From NCBI RefSeq assembly GCF_000296815.2, contig NZ_CAIT01000004.1, positions 124,001 to 188,000 of the forward strand: a stretch of DNA of 64,000 nucleotides, given 5' to 3'. The notes under the pieces are model-generated. The model was not told the DNA's origin, made no database searches, and saw nothing but the letters and a program-made list of their open reading frames with translations. The position numbers were made by a program, and so were the translations under genes. Shown here in pieces: positions 17,558 through 26,298 of the stretch. The stretch is from Fibrisoma limi BUZ 3. GTDB lineage: Bacteria > Bacteroidota > Bacteroidia > Cytophagales > Spirosomataceae. Position 1 is the first letter of the stretch, and the number at the start of each line of letters is the position of its first letter.

Positions 17558-20335
17558 ATGACCTATTTTTACCGGACCACACTTCTTGTATTCACTCTTT
17601 TCTGGTTTGTTCGGCCTGGTTTCGGCCAGACCGTTGCTGATAAACCCCTCAACGGCGACTACACCAACCTGCGCTTCGAGCAGTTTGTGAAACGCCTGGA
17701 AGTCAGTACGCCCTACCGGTTTTTCTACAACCCGGCCGAGGTCGACAGCCTGGTTGTCAATCTACAGATTGATCGGCAGCCATTGCCGGAGGTACTCAGG
17801 CAGCTCTTTACCGGCACGAACTTCGCCTACGCCATCGACAAACAGCAGCGGGTTTACATTACGCTGAACCGCCCCATCCGGACCGAACTGCCCATTGGTT
17901 TTTTTGAGCGGGGAATCACAGGCGGTTCGTCGGCCGATTCTATAGCGGCCGCTTCTTACCTGACCGAAACGCGCCGGAAACTGGTAGCCGCCGAAACGAA
18001 GATTTACGAAGTAGGGCAGCGAACTAATCCCATTCGGTCGGGTCGGGCCACGGCGGCCGGTCACGTCCGAAACGCTGCGTCGGGTGAGCCCATCATCGGG
18101 GCGGCCGTCTACATCGACAATCCCCGTATTGGTACGGTAACCGACCAGTTTGGCTACTATTCCATTACGTTGCCACGCGGGCGGTATGACCTCAGACTCC
18201 GCAGTATCGGCCTGAAGGATACCCGGCGTCAGATTATCCTGTACAACGACGGCAAGCTCGACATCGAGATGGAAGACGATGTGATTCCGCTAAAGGAGGT
18301 CGTGATTGAAGCCGAGAAGGACGTGAACGTGTCGGGCCTTCAGATGGGGCAGGAGCGCATCAGCATCGCCACCATGAAGCAGGTCCCGACAGCCCTGGGT
18401 GAAACCGACCTGCTGCGGGTAGTGCTGACGTTGCCGGGTGTGAAATCCGTAGGTGAAAGCTCAACCGGGCTGAACGTACGCGGGGGCGCAACCGACCAGA
18501 ATCTGATCCTGTACAACGACGCGACCGTCTATAACTCCGCGCACCTGTTCGGCTTCTTTTCGGCCTTCAACCCCGATGTGATTAAAAGCGTTGAACTCTA
18601 CAAAAGCGGGATTCCGTCGCGTTATGGTGGGCGGTTATCGTCGGTGCTGGATGTGCTGACCCGCGACGGCAACAAGAAGAAGCTGACCGGCTCGGGGGGG
18701 ATTGGCCTGCTCACCGGTCGGCTGACGCTGGAAGGCCCAATCATCAAAGAGAAAACCTCGTTCATCGTTAGTGGCCGGTCAACGTATTCCAACTGGCTGC
18801 TGCGGCAACTACCCAATGCCGCGTATCAGAATAGTCAGGCATCATTCTACGACCTGAATCTGCACATCACCCACGATTACAATGAGAAAAACAGCCTGTT
18901 TCTGACCGGCTACCTGAGCCAGGACCGGTTCCGGTTCGATCGGGATACGGTGTATCGCTACCAGAACCAGAACGCAACGCTGAAATGGAAGCACATCTTT
19001 AACAACAAACTTTACAGCGTTTTCACGGGCGGGTATAGTTACTACAAATACAACATCACCAGCGAATTAAATCCGGTAAACGCCTACCAGCTCGGGTTCT
19101 CCATCGGCCAGGGTACCGTAAAGGCGGATTTTAATTATTACCCCAACGCCAGGCATACCATCGATTTTGGGGTGAGTTCGACGTACTACAAACTGCAGCC
19201 CGGTACGTTCCTGCCGCGCGGAGGGGAGTCGCTGATTACGCCCGATGTGGTGCCTAACGAACAGGGGCTGGAAAGCGCCGTCTACATTGGCGACCGCTAT
19301 GACATCAGCCAGCGGTTGTCGATCAGCGCCGGCCTCCGGTATTCCCTCTATAACTACCTTGGACCCCGGTCGGTGTTCTACTACGCCCCGGGCCTGCCAC
19401 GGTCGGTGAGCAACATTGTCGATACGGTCGCCTACAACAACAACGAGGTGATCAATACGTACCACGGGCCGGAATACCGGTTCTCGGCCCGCTACAGCCT
19501 GACGTCCGAGGCATCGGTCAAGGTGAGCTTCAACCGGATGCGGCAGTACATTCAGATGCTGTCGAACACGACGGCCATTTCACCAACCGACATCTGGAAA
19601 CTGAGCGACCCGAACATCAGACCACAGGTGGGCGATCAGTACTCGCTGGGCTTGTACAAGAACTTCAAGAACAACACCATCGAAACATCGGTCGAGGGGT
19701 ATTACAAGACCATGGAAAACATGCTTGACTACCGGAACGGAGCCACGCTGCTGCTCAATAACCACATTGAAACGGACGTAGTCAATGCCGAAGGGAAAGC
19801 GTACGGTGTGGAATTTCTGGTGAAGAAACTAACAGGTAAGCTGAACGGCTGGGTAAGCTATACCTACGCCCGGACGCTGCTGCGGGTGAAGCCGACTCCT
19901 TCGAACGAAGGGATCAACCAGGGGAACTGGTACCCCAGCAACTACGACAAGCCGCACGACTTCACGATGATCAGCAACTACAAGATTAACCGGCGGTTCA
20001 GCATGTCGCTCAATTTTACCTACAATACGGGGCGACCCATCACCTTGCCGCTGGCCAAATACACGCTCGGCAACTCGCAGCGGGTACTGTACTCGGAGCG
20101 CAATCAGTATCGCATCCCGGATTACTACCGGGTCGATTTCTCGATGAACATCGAAGGCAATCATAAGATCAAAAAGCTGGCGCATAGTTCGTGGACCGTC
20201 GGGGTCTATAACCTGACCGGTCGGCGGAATCCCTACTCGGTGTATTTCCGCTCGGAAAACGGGGTCATTCGCGGGTATAGGCTGTCGATTTTTGGCCAGC
20301 CGATTCCGTCCGTTACGTACAATTTCAGATTCTGA
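17558..20335 (+). CDS. TonB-dependent receptor with STN and carboxypeptidase-like domains
   Basis: A 925-residue outer-membrane receptor. Domain order: signal peptide (to about residue 24, FGQTV); STN domain (about 30-105, RFEQFVKRLEVSTPYRFFYNP); carboxypeptidase-like regulatory domain (about 165-245, GHVRNAASGEPIIGAAVYID); plug domain (about 265-380, including GLNVRGGATDQNLILYND); beta-barrel to the C-terminal aromatic FRF. STN-bearing receptors in other bacteria can signal through FecR/sigma pairs, but no such genes adjoin it here. ATG 17558 follows the upstream stop directly. The DUF4249 and MG2 genes downstream suggest a three-part surface assembly. Substrate is unknown. Confidence 0.88.
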   Translation: MTYFYRTTLLVFTLFWFVRPGFGQTVADKPLNGDYTNLRFEQFVKRLEVSTPYRFFYNPAEVDSLVVNLQIDRQPLPEVLRQLFTGTNFAYAIDKQQRVYITLNRPIRTELPIGFFERGITGGSSADSIAAASYLTETRRKLVAAETKIYEVGQRTNPIRSGRATAAGHVRNAASGEPIIGAAVYIDNPRIGTVTDQFGYYSITLPRGRYDLRLRSIGLKDTRRQIILYNDGKLDIEMEDDVIPLKEVVIEAEKDVNVSGLQMGQERISIATMKQVPTALGETDLLRVVLTLPGVKSVGESSTGLNVRGGATDQNLILYNDATVYNSAHLFGFFSAFNPDVIKSVELYKSGIPSRYGGRLSSVLDVLTRDGNKKKLTGSGGIGLLTGRLTLEGPIIKEKTSFIVSGRSTYSNWLLRQLPNAAYQNSQASFYDLNLHITHDYNEKNSLFLTGYLSQDRFRFDRDTVYRYQNQNATLKWKHIFNNKLYSVFTGGYSYYKYNITSELNPVNAYQLGFSIGQGTVKADFNYYPNARHTIDFGVSSTYYKLQPGTFLPRGGESLITPDVVPNEQGLESAVYIGDRYDISQRLSISAGLRYSLYNYLGPRSVFYYAPGLPRSVSNIVDTVAYNNNEVINTYHGPEYRFSARYSLTSEASVKVSFNRMRQYIQMLSNTTAISPTDIWKLSDPNIRPQVGDQYSLGLYKNFKNNTIETSVEGYYKTMENMLDYRNGATLLLNNHIETDVVNAEGKAYGVEFLVKKLTGKLNGWVSYTYARTLLRVKPTPSNEGINQGNWYPSNYDKPHDFTMISNYKINRRFSMSLNFTYNTGRPITLPLAKYTLGNSQRVLYSERNQYRIPDYYRVDFSMNIEGNHKIKKLAHSSWTVGVYNLTGRRNPYSVYFRSENGVIRGYRLSIFGQPIPSVTYNFRF

Positions 20336-20341
20336 TTACGC

Positions 20342-21457
20342 ATGAATACATCCCTGAAAAAAGGACTTGGCTGGTTATTGGTGGTGTTGGTCAGCAGTTG
20401 CGTGGACCCGTACCGGCCCCCTGAAATTGCGGCACCCAACACCTATCTGGTGGTAGACGGGTTTCTGGATAGCGGCCCGGGCACAACCACAACCATCCGG
20501 CTGTCGCGGACCCAGAACGTTTCGGATACGAAAGCCCCAACGGCCGAAACCCGGGCGCAGGTTACCATTGAAAGCGAACGCAACGAAACCTACCGCCTGA
20601 ACGAAACCACTACGGGCGTTTATTCCATCACCGGACTGAGTCCGCAAACCAGCCAGAAGTACCGGCTGCGTATCCGCACGTCGCGCGGAAGCGAGTACCT
20701 GTCCGAGTATGTGGCGGTGAAGCAAACGCCCGCTATCGAAGACATCGGCTGGCGGGTCGAGAACGATGGGATTCAGCTTTTTCTGGATACGCGCGACCCG
20801 CAGAATAACACCCGCTATTACCGCTGGGAGTTTGAGGAGACCTGGCGATTCACGGCCGGTTATCAGTCCTTTTATGAGATCGTAAACAGGGAGGTGCTGC
20901 CACGGTTGGTTGATATTTTTCGGTGCTGGGCTACCAATCGCTCGACGAACATCATGCTGGGCTCATCGGCGCGACTAAGTCAGGATGTGATCAATGACTT
21001 TCCGCTGACGTTCATCCCCGGCACGTCGGCCAAACTGGGCATTCGGTACAGCATTCTGGTGAGGCAGTACGCCCTGACGCGCGAAGCGTACGAGTACTGG
21101 GATCAACTGGCCAAAACTACCCAGAGCCTGGGGTCATTGTTTGATCCGCAGCCGACCCAGGTGACGGGCAACGTTCGGTCGGTGTCAAACCCGAATGAGC
21201 CGGTACTGGGGTACTTCGGCGCGGGTTCCGTAGCCACGAAACGTATTTATATCAATCGGAGTGATTTACCTTTCCGGCGGACCATCACGGGCTACGAAAG
21301 CTGCGTCGTTGATACACTGACGTTACCAGAGTTGATCGAGCAGAACAAATTCATTATCGATATCAACGACGACGGGCGATACTTCGCTACTTCCGACGGC
21401 TGCGTCGATTGCCGCCTGAGGGGCACTAACGTTAAACCGGCATTCTGGGAAGACTGA
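20342..21457 (+). CDS. DUF4249 lipoprotein
   Basis: A 371-residue lipoprotein: lipobox Cys20 in VLVSSC, then the typical DUF4249 opening VDPYRPPEIAAPNTYLVVDGFL. The following domain is beta-rich (TIRLSRTQNV, YSITGLSPQT) and the C terminus carries a cysteine pair in SDGCVDCRLRGTN. DUF4249 proteins occur in Bacteroidota next to TonB-dependent receptors, as here (six bases after the receptor stop), and are thought to be surface partners of them. No biochemical role is established that I can name. It is probably co-transcribed with its neighbours. Confidence 0.85.
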   Translation: MNTSLKKGLGWLLVVLVSSCVDPYRPPEIAAPNTYLVVDGFLDSGPGTTTTIRLSRTQNVSDTKAPTAETRAQVTIESERNETYRLNETTTGVYSITGLSPQTSQKYRLRIRTSRGSEYLSEYVAVKQTPAIEDIGWRVENDGIQLFLDTRDPQNNTRYYRWEFEETWRFTAGYQSFYEIVNREVLPRLVDIFRCWATNRSTNIMLGSSARLSQDVINDFPLTFIPGTSAKLGIRYSILVRQYALTREAYEYWDQLAKTTQSLGSLFDPQPTQVTGNVRSVSNPNEPVLGYFGAGSVATKRIYINRSDLPFRRTITGYESCVVDTLTLPELIEQNKFIIDINDDGRYFATSDGCVDCRLRGTNVKPAFWED

Positions 21458-21502
21458 CATCTACTGATGCAGAACCTGACTAACACATCCTTGCTACGTT
21501 GC

Positions 21503-23893
21503 ATGAAAGGTAACCAACTCCGTTTTGTTTGCTGTCTGCTGTTGCTCGTTGGGTACGGAGCCGCCGGGCAACCCGCCGAGGGGCTTCAGCCGGTCGTGCA
21601 GCGGCTCGATCAGTATCGGAAACAGACGCTTCAGGAGAAAGTGTTTGTCCACGCTGACCGGGCGTTTTACCTCACCGGCGAAATGCTCTGGTTCAAGGTG
21701 TACTGCGTGGACGGTACGTTTCACCGGCCGCTGGACGTGAGTAAGGTCGCTTATGTGGAGGTGCTCGACCGGGAGCGTAAGCCAGTCGTGCAGGCTAAAG
21801 TAGCGCTGACGGCCGGAAGCGGCAATGGAGCCTTTTTTCTGCCCACGTCGATCAATTCGGGTCATTACCTCCTGCGGGCTTATACCAACTGGATGAAAAA
21901 TTTCGGTGCTGATTTCTTCTTCGAAAAGCCGATCACCATTGTCAATTCCTTCAAACGATTGGAATTGCCGGTGCTGGCGGCTGCCCCCGACTACGATGTT
22001 CAATTGTTTCCGGAGGGAGGTCAGTTGGTACAGGGGCTGAGCAGTAAGGTTGCCTTTCGCGTAACCGATGAGTCCGGCAAAGGCATTGCCTTTCGGGGGG
22101 CGCTCGTGAACCAGCAAAACGATACGGTGAGCCGGTTTACTCCGCAACGCTTCGGCATTGGTCATTTCATGGTCACACCCGAGCCGAACACAACGTACCG
22201 GGTGGTAATTACGGATGAAAAAGGGCGAGCGGTGGTGCGGCCACTGCCGGCAGTTCAGGCGCAGGGGTACACCATGCGGCTGGAAGAAACCGGGGGTGAC
22301 CAGCTTAAAGTGACGGTCAGCACGAACGTAGTCGGCCAGGCGCTGGTGTATCTGCTGGGGCATACGCGGCAGGTCGTCAACGTAGCTGAAATGCGACCCA
22401 TGCAGCAGGAAGCAACATTCCTGATTGACAAAAAGAAGCTGGGCGACGGCATTTCGCACCTGACCGTGTTCAATATGGATCGCAGGCCGGTCTGCGAACG
22501 CCTTTATTTTAAGCGCCCCGAACAGTCCCTGAACATCGGGTTGACGCCGGACAAAAGCGAGTATGCATCGCGGACAAAAGTGAGCATCGATGTAACGCTG
22601 CCGTCAATGGCTAAAAACGGTGCGGCCGATCTGTCGGTGGCCGTGTACCGGCTCGATTCGCTGCCCGCAGCTTCGTCGGGTAACCTGCTGAGTTATCTAT
22701 GGCTTACCTCCGATTTGCGTGGGACAATCGAATCGCCCGAATACTACGTACAAGCCGAAAATCCGGACGTTAAGGAGGCTGTCGATAACCTGATGCTGAC
22801 GCATGGCTGGCGTCGATTTACCTGGGATAACGTGTTGACGAAGCCATCGACTGCGTTTCAGTTTGCACCAGAATACAATGGGCTGGTTGTGCAGGGTATG
22901 GTGAAAAACCCCGTATCGGGTGCGCCGGTCAAAGGCATCACAACCTACCTGTCGACCATCGGCAAACCCATTCGGTTCTACGTGGCAGAAAGTGATACGG
23001 CCGGCCGGGTTTTATTTGAACTAAAAGACGCGTACGGGCCAAAACAGGTCGTTGTCCGGACCGAACCCGCCGATAGCCTGAACCGCCTGTCGATCATAAA
23101 CCCGTTCGCGGAGCAATGGTCGGCTACCCGACTGCCCGCATTTGATCTGAGCCAGCAGACGGCCGAATCGGTACTGAATCGGAGCGTCGCCATGCAGGTA
23201 CAGAACACCTACTGGAGCGACCGCTCGGTACGATACCGCTACCCGGTGGTCGACAGTACGGCTTTTTACGGCAAGACCGACGAATCGTACAAATTGGATG
23301 ATTATACCCGATTCACGACCATGGAGGACGTATTGCGTGAGTACGTGCTTGGGATTCAGCCCCGGAAGCGGCAGGGCAAGTTTCGGCTGGTCGTCATCAA
23401 CGCACCGTACCGGGCATTCTTCGACGAACCGTCGCTCGTGCTGATGGACGGGGTTCCGGTGTTCGACATGGACCGGATTATGGCGTTTAGCCCGCTGAAG
23501 ATCAACCGACTGGATGTTATGACGAAACGGTACTTCATTGGTAGAACGGTGTTCAACGGACTGATCAGTTTCTCTACATACAAAGGCGATCTGGCCGGTT
23601 TCGAACTTGACCCCGGTCTGCTGAAAGTCGATTACGATGGACTGCAATTGCAGCGCGAGTTCTATGCACCCCGCTACGATACCCCAAGGCAGTTTGAAAG
23701 CCGCCTGCCCGACGCCCGGACCCTTTTGTACTGGTCTCCTGGTTTGGCAATTGATGCATCCGGAAAAGGAAAGATTGAATTTTTTACCTCCGATCAGGAA
23801 GGGCGCTACGTGATCGATGTGAATGGCCTGACGAAGCAGGGGCAGGGGGGGAGCCAGCAAACAACATTTACCGTAAAGAATCCGGTCAGGTAG
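21503..23893 (+). CDS. Exported MG2-domain (macroglobulin-like) protein
   Basis: A 796-residue exported protein. The N-terminal region after the signal peptide has the pattern EKVFVHADRAFYLTGEMLWF and SGHYLLRAYTNWM, typical of the MG2 macroglobulin-like domain in Bacteroidota surface proteins. The C-terminal half has a plug-like element (LVVINAPYRAFFDEP, VLMDGVPVFDMD) and a beta-rich end (GKIEFFTSDQEGRYVIDVNG). ATG 21503 gives a good signal peptide; an in-frame ATG at 21467 would add 12 residues before it. Together with the receptor and the DUF4249 lipoprotein it forms a surface operon. Its role, a structural or docking partner or a carrier, is inferred only. Confidence 0.75.
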   Translation: MKGNQLRFVCCLLLLVGYGAAGQPAEGLQPVVQRLDQYRKQTLQEKVFVHADRAFYLTGEMLWFKVYCVDGTFHRPLDVSKVAYVEVLDRERKPVVQAKVALTAGSGNGAFFLPTSINSGHYLLRAYTNWMKNFGADFFFEKPITIVNSFKRLELPVLAAAPDYDVQLFPEGGQLVQGLSSKVAFRVTDESGKGIAFRGALVNQQNDTVSRFTPQRFGIGHFMVTPEPNTTYRVVITDEKGRAVVRPLPAVQAQGYTMRLEETGGDQLKVTVSTNVVGQALVYLLGHTRQVVNVAEMRPMQQEATFLIDKKKLGDGISHLTVFNMDRRPVCERLYFKRPEQSLNIGLTPDKSEYASRTKVSIDVTLPSMAKNGAADLSVAVYRLDSLPAASSGNLLSYLWLTSDLRGTIESPEYYVQAENPDVKEAVDNLMLTHGWRRFTWDNVLTKPSTAFQFAPEYNGLVVQGMVKNPVSGAPVKGITTYLSTIGKPIRFYVAESDTAGRVLFELKDAYGPKQVVVRTEPADSLNRLSIINPFAEQWSATRLPAFDLSQQTAESVLNRSVAMQVQNTYWSDRSVRYRYPVVDSTAFYGKTDESYKLDDYTRFTTMEDVLREYVLGIQPRKRQGKFRLVVINAPYRAFFDEPSLVLMDGVPVFDMDRIMAFSPLKINRLDVMTKRYFIGRTVFNGLISFSTYKGDLAGFELDPGLLKVDYDGLQLQREFYAPRYDTPRQFESRLPDARTLLYWSPGLAIDASGKGKIEFFTSDQEGRYVIDVNGLTKQGQGGSQQTTFTVKNPVR

Positions 23894-23912
23894 TACCAGT
23901 TTCATGCTGGTA

Positions 23913-23953
23913 TTGTGTGTTACCCCCAACCCCCTGGAGGGGGTAACACACAA
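23913..23953. repeat. Inverted repeat between convergent genes
   Basis: Perfect 15-base arms (ttgtgtgttaccccc and its complement) flank an 11-base C-rich loop. It lies between the MG2 gene and the convergent SDR gene, so it likely serves as a two-way terminator. The C-rich core resembles dispersed repeats of Bacteroidota genomes. Confidence 0.65.
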
Positions 23954-23984
23954 AAGTAAAGTGCGGCTGTCCACCAGAACCCAT

Positions 23985-24755
23985 TTAAAACCCCCATGCC
24001 AGCAGACCACCGTCTACGGCGATGGTCTGGCCGGTCACGTAACCCGACGCAGGCATACACAGAAACGAAACCACGGAAGCCACCTCCTCGGGTTCACCGA
24101 TGCGCTTCATGGGCGTACGGCTCAGAATGCCCGCCAGCTTGTCGGGGTTGTTCAGCACGGGGCTGGCTAATGGCGTGCGAATGTACCACGGCGCTACGGC
24201 ATTGACCCGAATGCCATCCGGTGCCCACTCTACAGCCAGATTGCGCGTAAGTTGGTTCATGGCGGCTTTGCTCATGCCGTATAGTGAGCCGCTGCTGGTG
24301 TGCGTCAGGCCCGATACCGACGATATGTACACAATCTTACCGTGACCCGACGCTTTCAGCAGTGGATAAGCGGCCTGGCTTAACTCATAGGCCGATCGGA
24401 GGTTCGTTGTCAGAACGTGGTCGTATTCTGCGGGGCTGTAGTCGGCAGTGGGTTTACGAATGTTTGTGCCGGTGTTGTTCACCAGAATGTCCAGGTTGCC
24501 CCAGGTCGTCTGAACGGCGTCGATGATCTGCGAAGCAACGCCAGGCTGGCTTAGGTCGGCCGATAAACCCGCTACGGAGTAGCCTTGTTGACGATACGTT
24601 GCCAGTTGCTCCTGCAGGCGTTCGTTATCGCGGGCGACGATGAATACGGCTGCGCCAAGCTGTAAAAACTGCTGTACGATGGCTTCTCCGATGCCTTTCG
24701 TACCGCCCGTTACGAGCGCCCGCTGGCCGTTGAGTTGCCAAGTAGGTAAGGTCAT
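23985..24755 (-). CDS. SDR-family oxidoreductase
   Basis: A 256-residue classical short-chain dehydrogenase/reductase. The dinucleotide motif is TGGTKGIG (residues 16-23). NNTGT stands where NNAG is usual. The catalytic residues are Ser146, Tyr159 and Lys163 (YGMSK). The C-terminal [11 protein letters not shown] motif completes the fold. The sequence leans to the tropinone-reductase-like group of SDRs, whose substrates vary, so substrate and direction cannot be assigned. It is convergent with the MG2 operon. About 150 bases upstream lies the glycosyltransferase gene in the same orientation, with no overlap, so co-transcription is uncertain. Confidence 0.9.
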   Translation of the reverse strand: MTLPTWQLNGQRALVTGGTKGIGEAIVQQFLQLGAAVFIVARDNERLQEQLATYRQQGYSVAGLSADLSQPGVASQIIDAVQTTWGNLDILVNNTGTNIRKPTADYSPAEYDHVLTTNLRSAYELSQAAYPLLKASGHGKIVYISSVSGLTHTSSGSLYGMSKAAMNQLTRNLAVEWAPDGIRVNAVAPWYIRTPLASPVLNNPDKLAGILSRTPMKRIGEPEEVASVVSFLCMPASGYVTGQTIAVDGGLLAWGF

Positions 24756-24902
24756 TGATTACGTTTCAAAAGTTTCGGCTGAAAGTTATGCGTTCCGGCC
24801 GGTACTTCGACAACGTAGCAATCACCTTTTTGCCTGGTATCCCTGTACTTCCCGCCTTTCTGTCGGTTGCTGCTGGGCGCGATAAGCAGGCCGCCGATCC
24901 GG

Positions 24903-25763
24903 TCAATAGAAGCTTTCAATTTTAAGGATCTGCCGTTCCACATTGGAAGGCACTACCCGACGATTGCGCCAGATGTACAGTGCTGAGCGGAATGCGTCCT
25001 TCAGACCCCGGCGCACGTTGTGGTCCCGGCGGCTAATCCGGACGATATGCCAGGTATGGCGCAGGGCGTAGTACAGCGGCCGACGAAGCCAGTAATACCA
25101 GATCGTGTCGCGGGTAGTGAGGGCGGTGCGCACGGGCATGTTACGAACACTGGATGCATAATGGCGGGCAACTATGTCTTCTGCATAGGCCAGGCTCCAG
25201 CCTTTTGTTCGCATATCGACTGCAAACATTCGCTCTTCGACGGCAATGGCAAAACGAGTGTTGAACCCTCCTATTTCCAGAAAGGCCTGACGACGTACCA
25301 CCACGGCACAGCAGACGAAGCCCAGAATAGCCGGGCCGGGTAGTGGTTGGGGATCGGTGATCGGGCTGTCGTGCATGGCCTGACAAACCGGTTCCAGACG
25401 TTCGCCGTGAATAAACACTTTGGCTGCCAGTACGCCTAGGTGCGGATACTGACGAAAATACTGTACAGCTTTAGTCAGCGCGCCCGGTTCCCAGTACGAA
25501 TCATCATCGCAGAACGCAACCAATGGCGTCTGGGCAGCTTTTACCCCCTCATTTCGACCCGAACAACCCCGGTTCTCCGGTAGGGCCAGCACCGTAACGG
25601 CGGGGAACGTAGTGCGTACCTGCTCAACCGTGTCATCGGTCGACTGGTTGTCGACAACAATGATGGGAGGCTGTTCCGGTAAGGCCAGTAGCTGCTCGAG
25701 TGTGCTGAGAAGGCCCTTTGCCCGGTTGCGGGTGACTATCACCACGGTAACATCGGCGTTCAT
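24903..25763 (-). CDS. Glycosyltransferase family 2
   Basis: A 286-residue GT-A fold glycosyltransferase. It starts with the nucleotide-binding strand DVTVVIVTRNRAKGL, has VDNQSTDDT near residue 40 and the metal/sugar-nucleotide motif FCDDDSYW near residue 90. The region around VEERMFAVDMRTKGW fits the acceptor-side ED-like motif of the family. There are no membrane helices, although the C-terminal basic region could associate with membrane. It probably transfers a sugar to surface polysaccharide or a lipid acceptor; donor and acceptor are unknown. It stands alone, with no other glycan genes adjacent. Confidence 0.88.
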   Translation of the reverse strand: MNADVTVVIVTRNRAKGLLSTLEQLLALPEQPPIIVVDNQSTDDTVEQVRTTFPAVTVLALPENRGCSGRNEGVKAAQTPLVAFCDDDSYWEPGALTKAVQYFRQYPHLGVLAAKVFIHGERLEPVCQAMHDSPITDPQPLPGPAILGFVCCAVVVRRQAFLEIGGFNTRFAIAVEERMFAVDMRTKGWSLAYAEDIVARHYASSVRNMPVRTALTTRDTIWYYWLRRPLYYALRHTWHIVRISRRDHNVRRGLKDAFRSALYIWRNRRVVPSNVERQILKIESFY

Positions 25764-25966
25764 ACGGAGCGGTTAGTGGTTAAACCCTAATGAAACCCGG
25801 GCCGTCGGCGGGGCGTTTGGACTCGGATTTGTCCAGTGAGGGAATGGTCTGTCGGCTGCTGACTTACCATTTTGTTCGTCGGCAACAAATTCGGCCGAAG
25901 GACCAGCAGACGCTGACAAACCAGTGCTAGTCAAAGAGTGAATTGGAATTTTATCGATAGAAAAAC

Positions 25967-25974
25967 TACCTTTG
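25967..25974 (+). promoter_or_regulatory. -7 element of the B12 operon promoter
   Basis: TACCTTTG matches the TAnnTTTG consensus. A partial -33 element (TTGG at 25943-25946) stands 20 bases upstream. Transcription would begin just before the cobalamin riboswitch, as expected. Confidence 0.55.
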
Positions 25975-25980
25975 CAACGC

Positions 25981-26141
25981 GTTTAAGGTTTGCCCGGTAA
26001 CACGGGCGATTAAAAGGGAACACCGGTGCAAATCCGGGGCTATTCCCGTAGCTGTAAGCTCTTTTTCCAGTCGGCAACACAAAGGCCACTGCCCCTCGGG
26101 TGGGAAGGCGTTGTCGGTAGAGCGAGCCAGAAGACCTGCCT
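25981..26141 (+). promoter_or_regulatory. Cobalamin riboswitch
   Basis: The segment carries the conserved parts of the adenosylcobalamin aptamer in order. They are an opening stem, gggaacaccggtgcaaatcc, the core cccgtagctgtaagc, gccactg, gggaaggcg, and the closing B12-box agccagaagacctgcc. It is followed by about 160 bases to the BtuB start, room for an expression platform. High cobalamin should lower expression of the operon downstream. This anchors the functional reading of the next five genes as a B12 uptake and salvage unit. Confidence 0.95.
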
Positions 26142-26298
26142 CAAACGAATTCATGATCGAGCTTTCGGGAAAAAAGCCGGGGATGAAAGACGTTTGTCTA
26201 GCGATTGGCGTGGGCACGCACGTGTCCGTTGACGGGTGAATTTCTCGTCTATCTTTTGTTTCACTTTCCGACAGCTCATTACTTAATCAACCTGATTA

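Noticed and set aside
24752-24943. Short minus-strand frame between the glycosyltransferase and SDR genes
   Set aside because: It overlaps the conserved end of the glycosyltransferase gene in another frame and the remaining part shows no family features. The gap is more likely non-coding.
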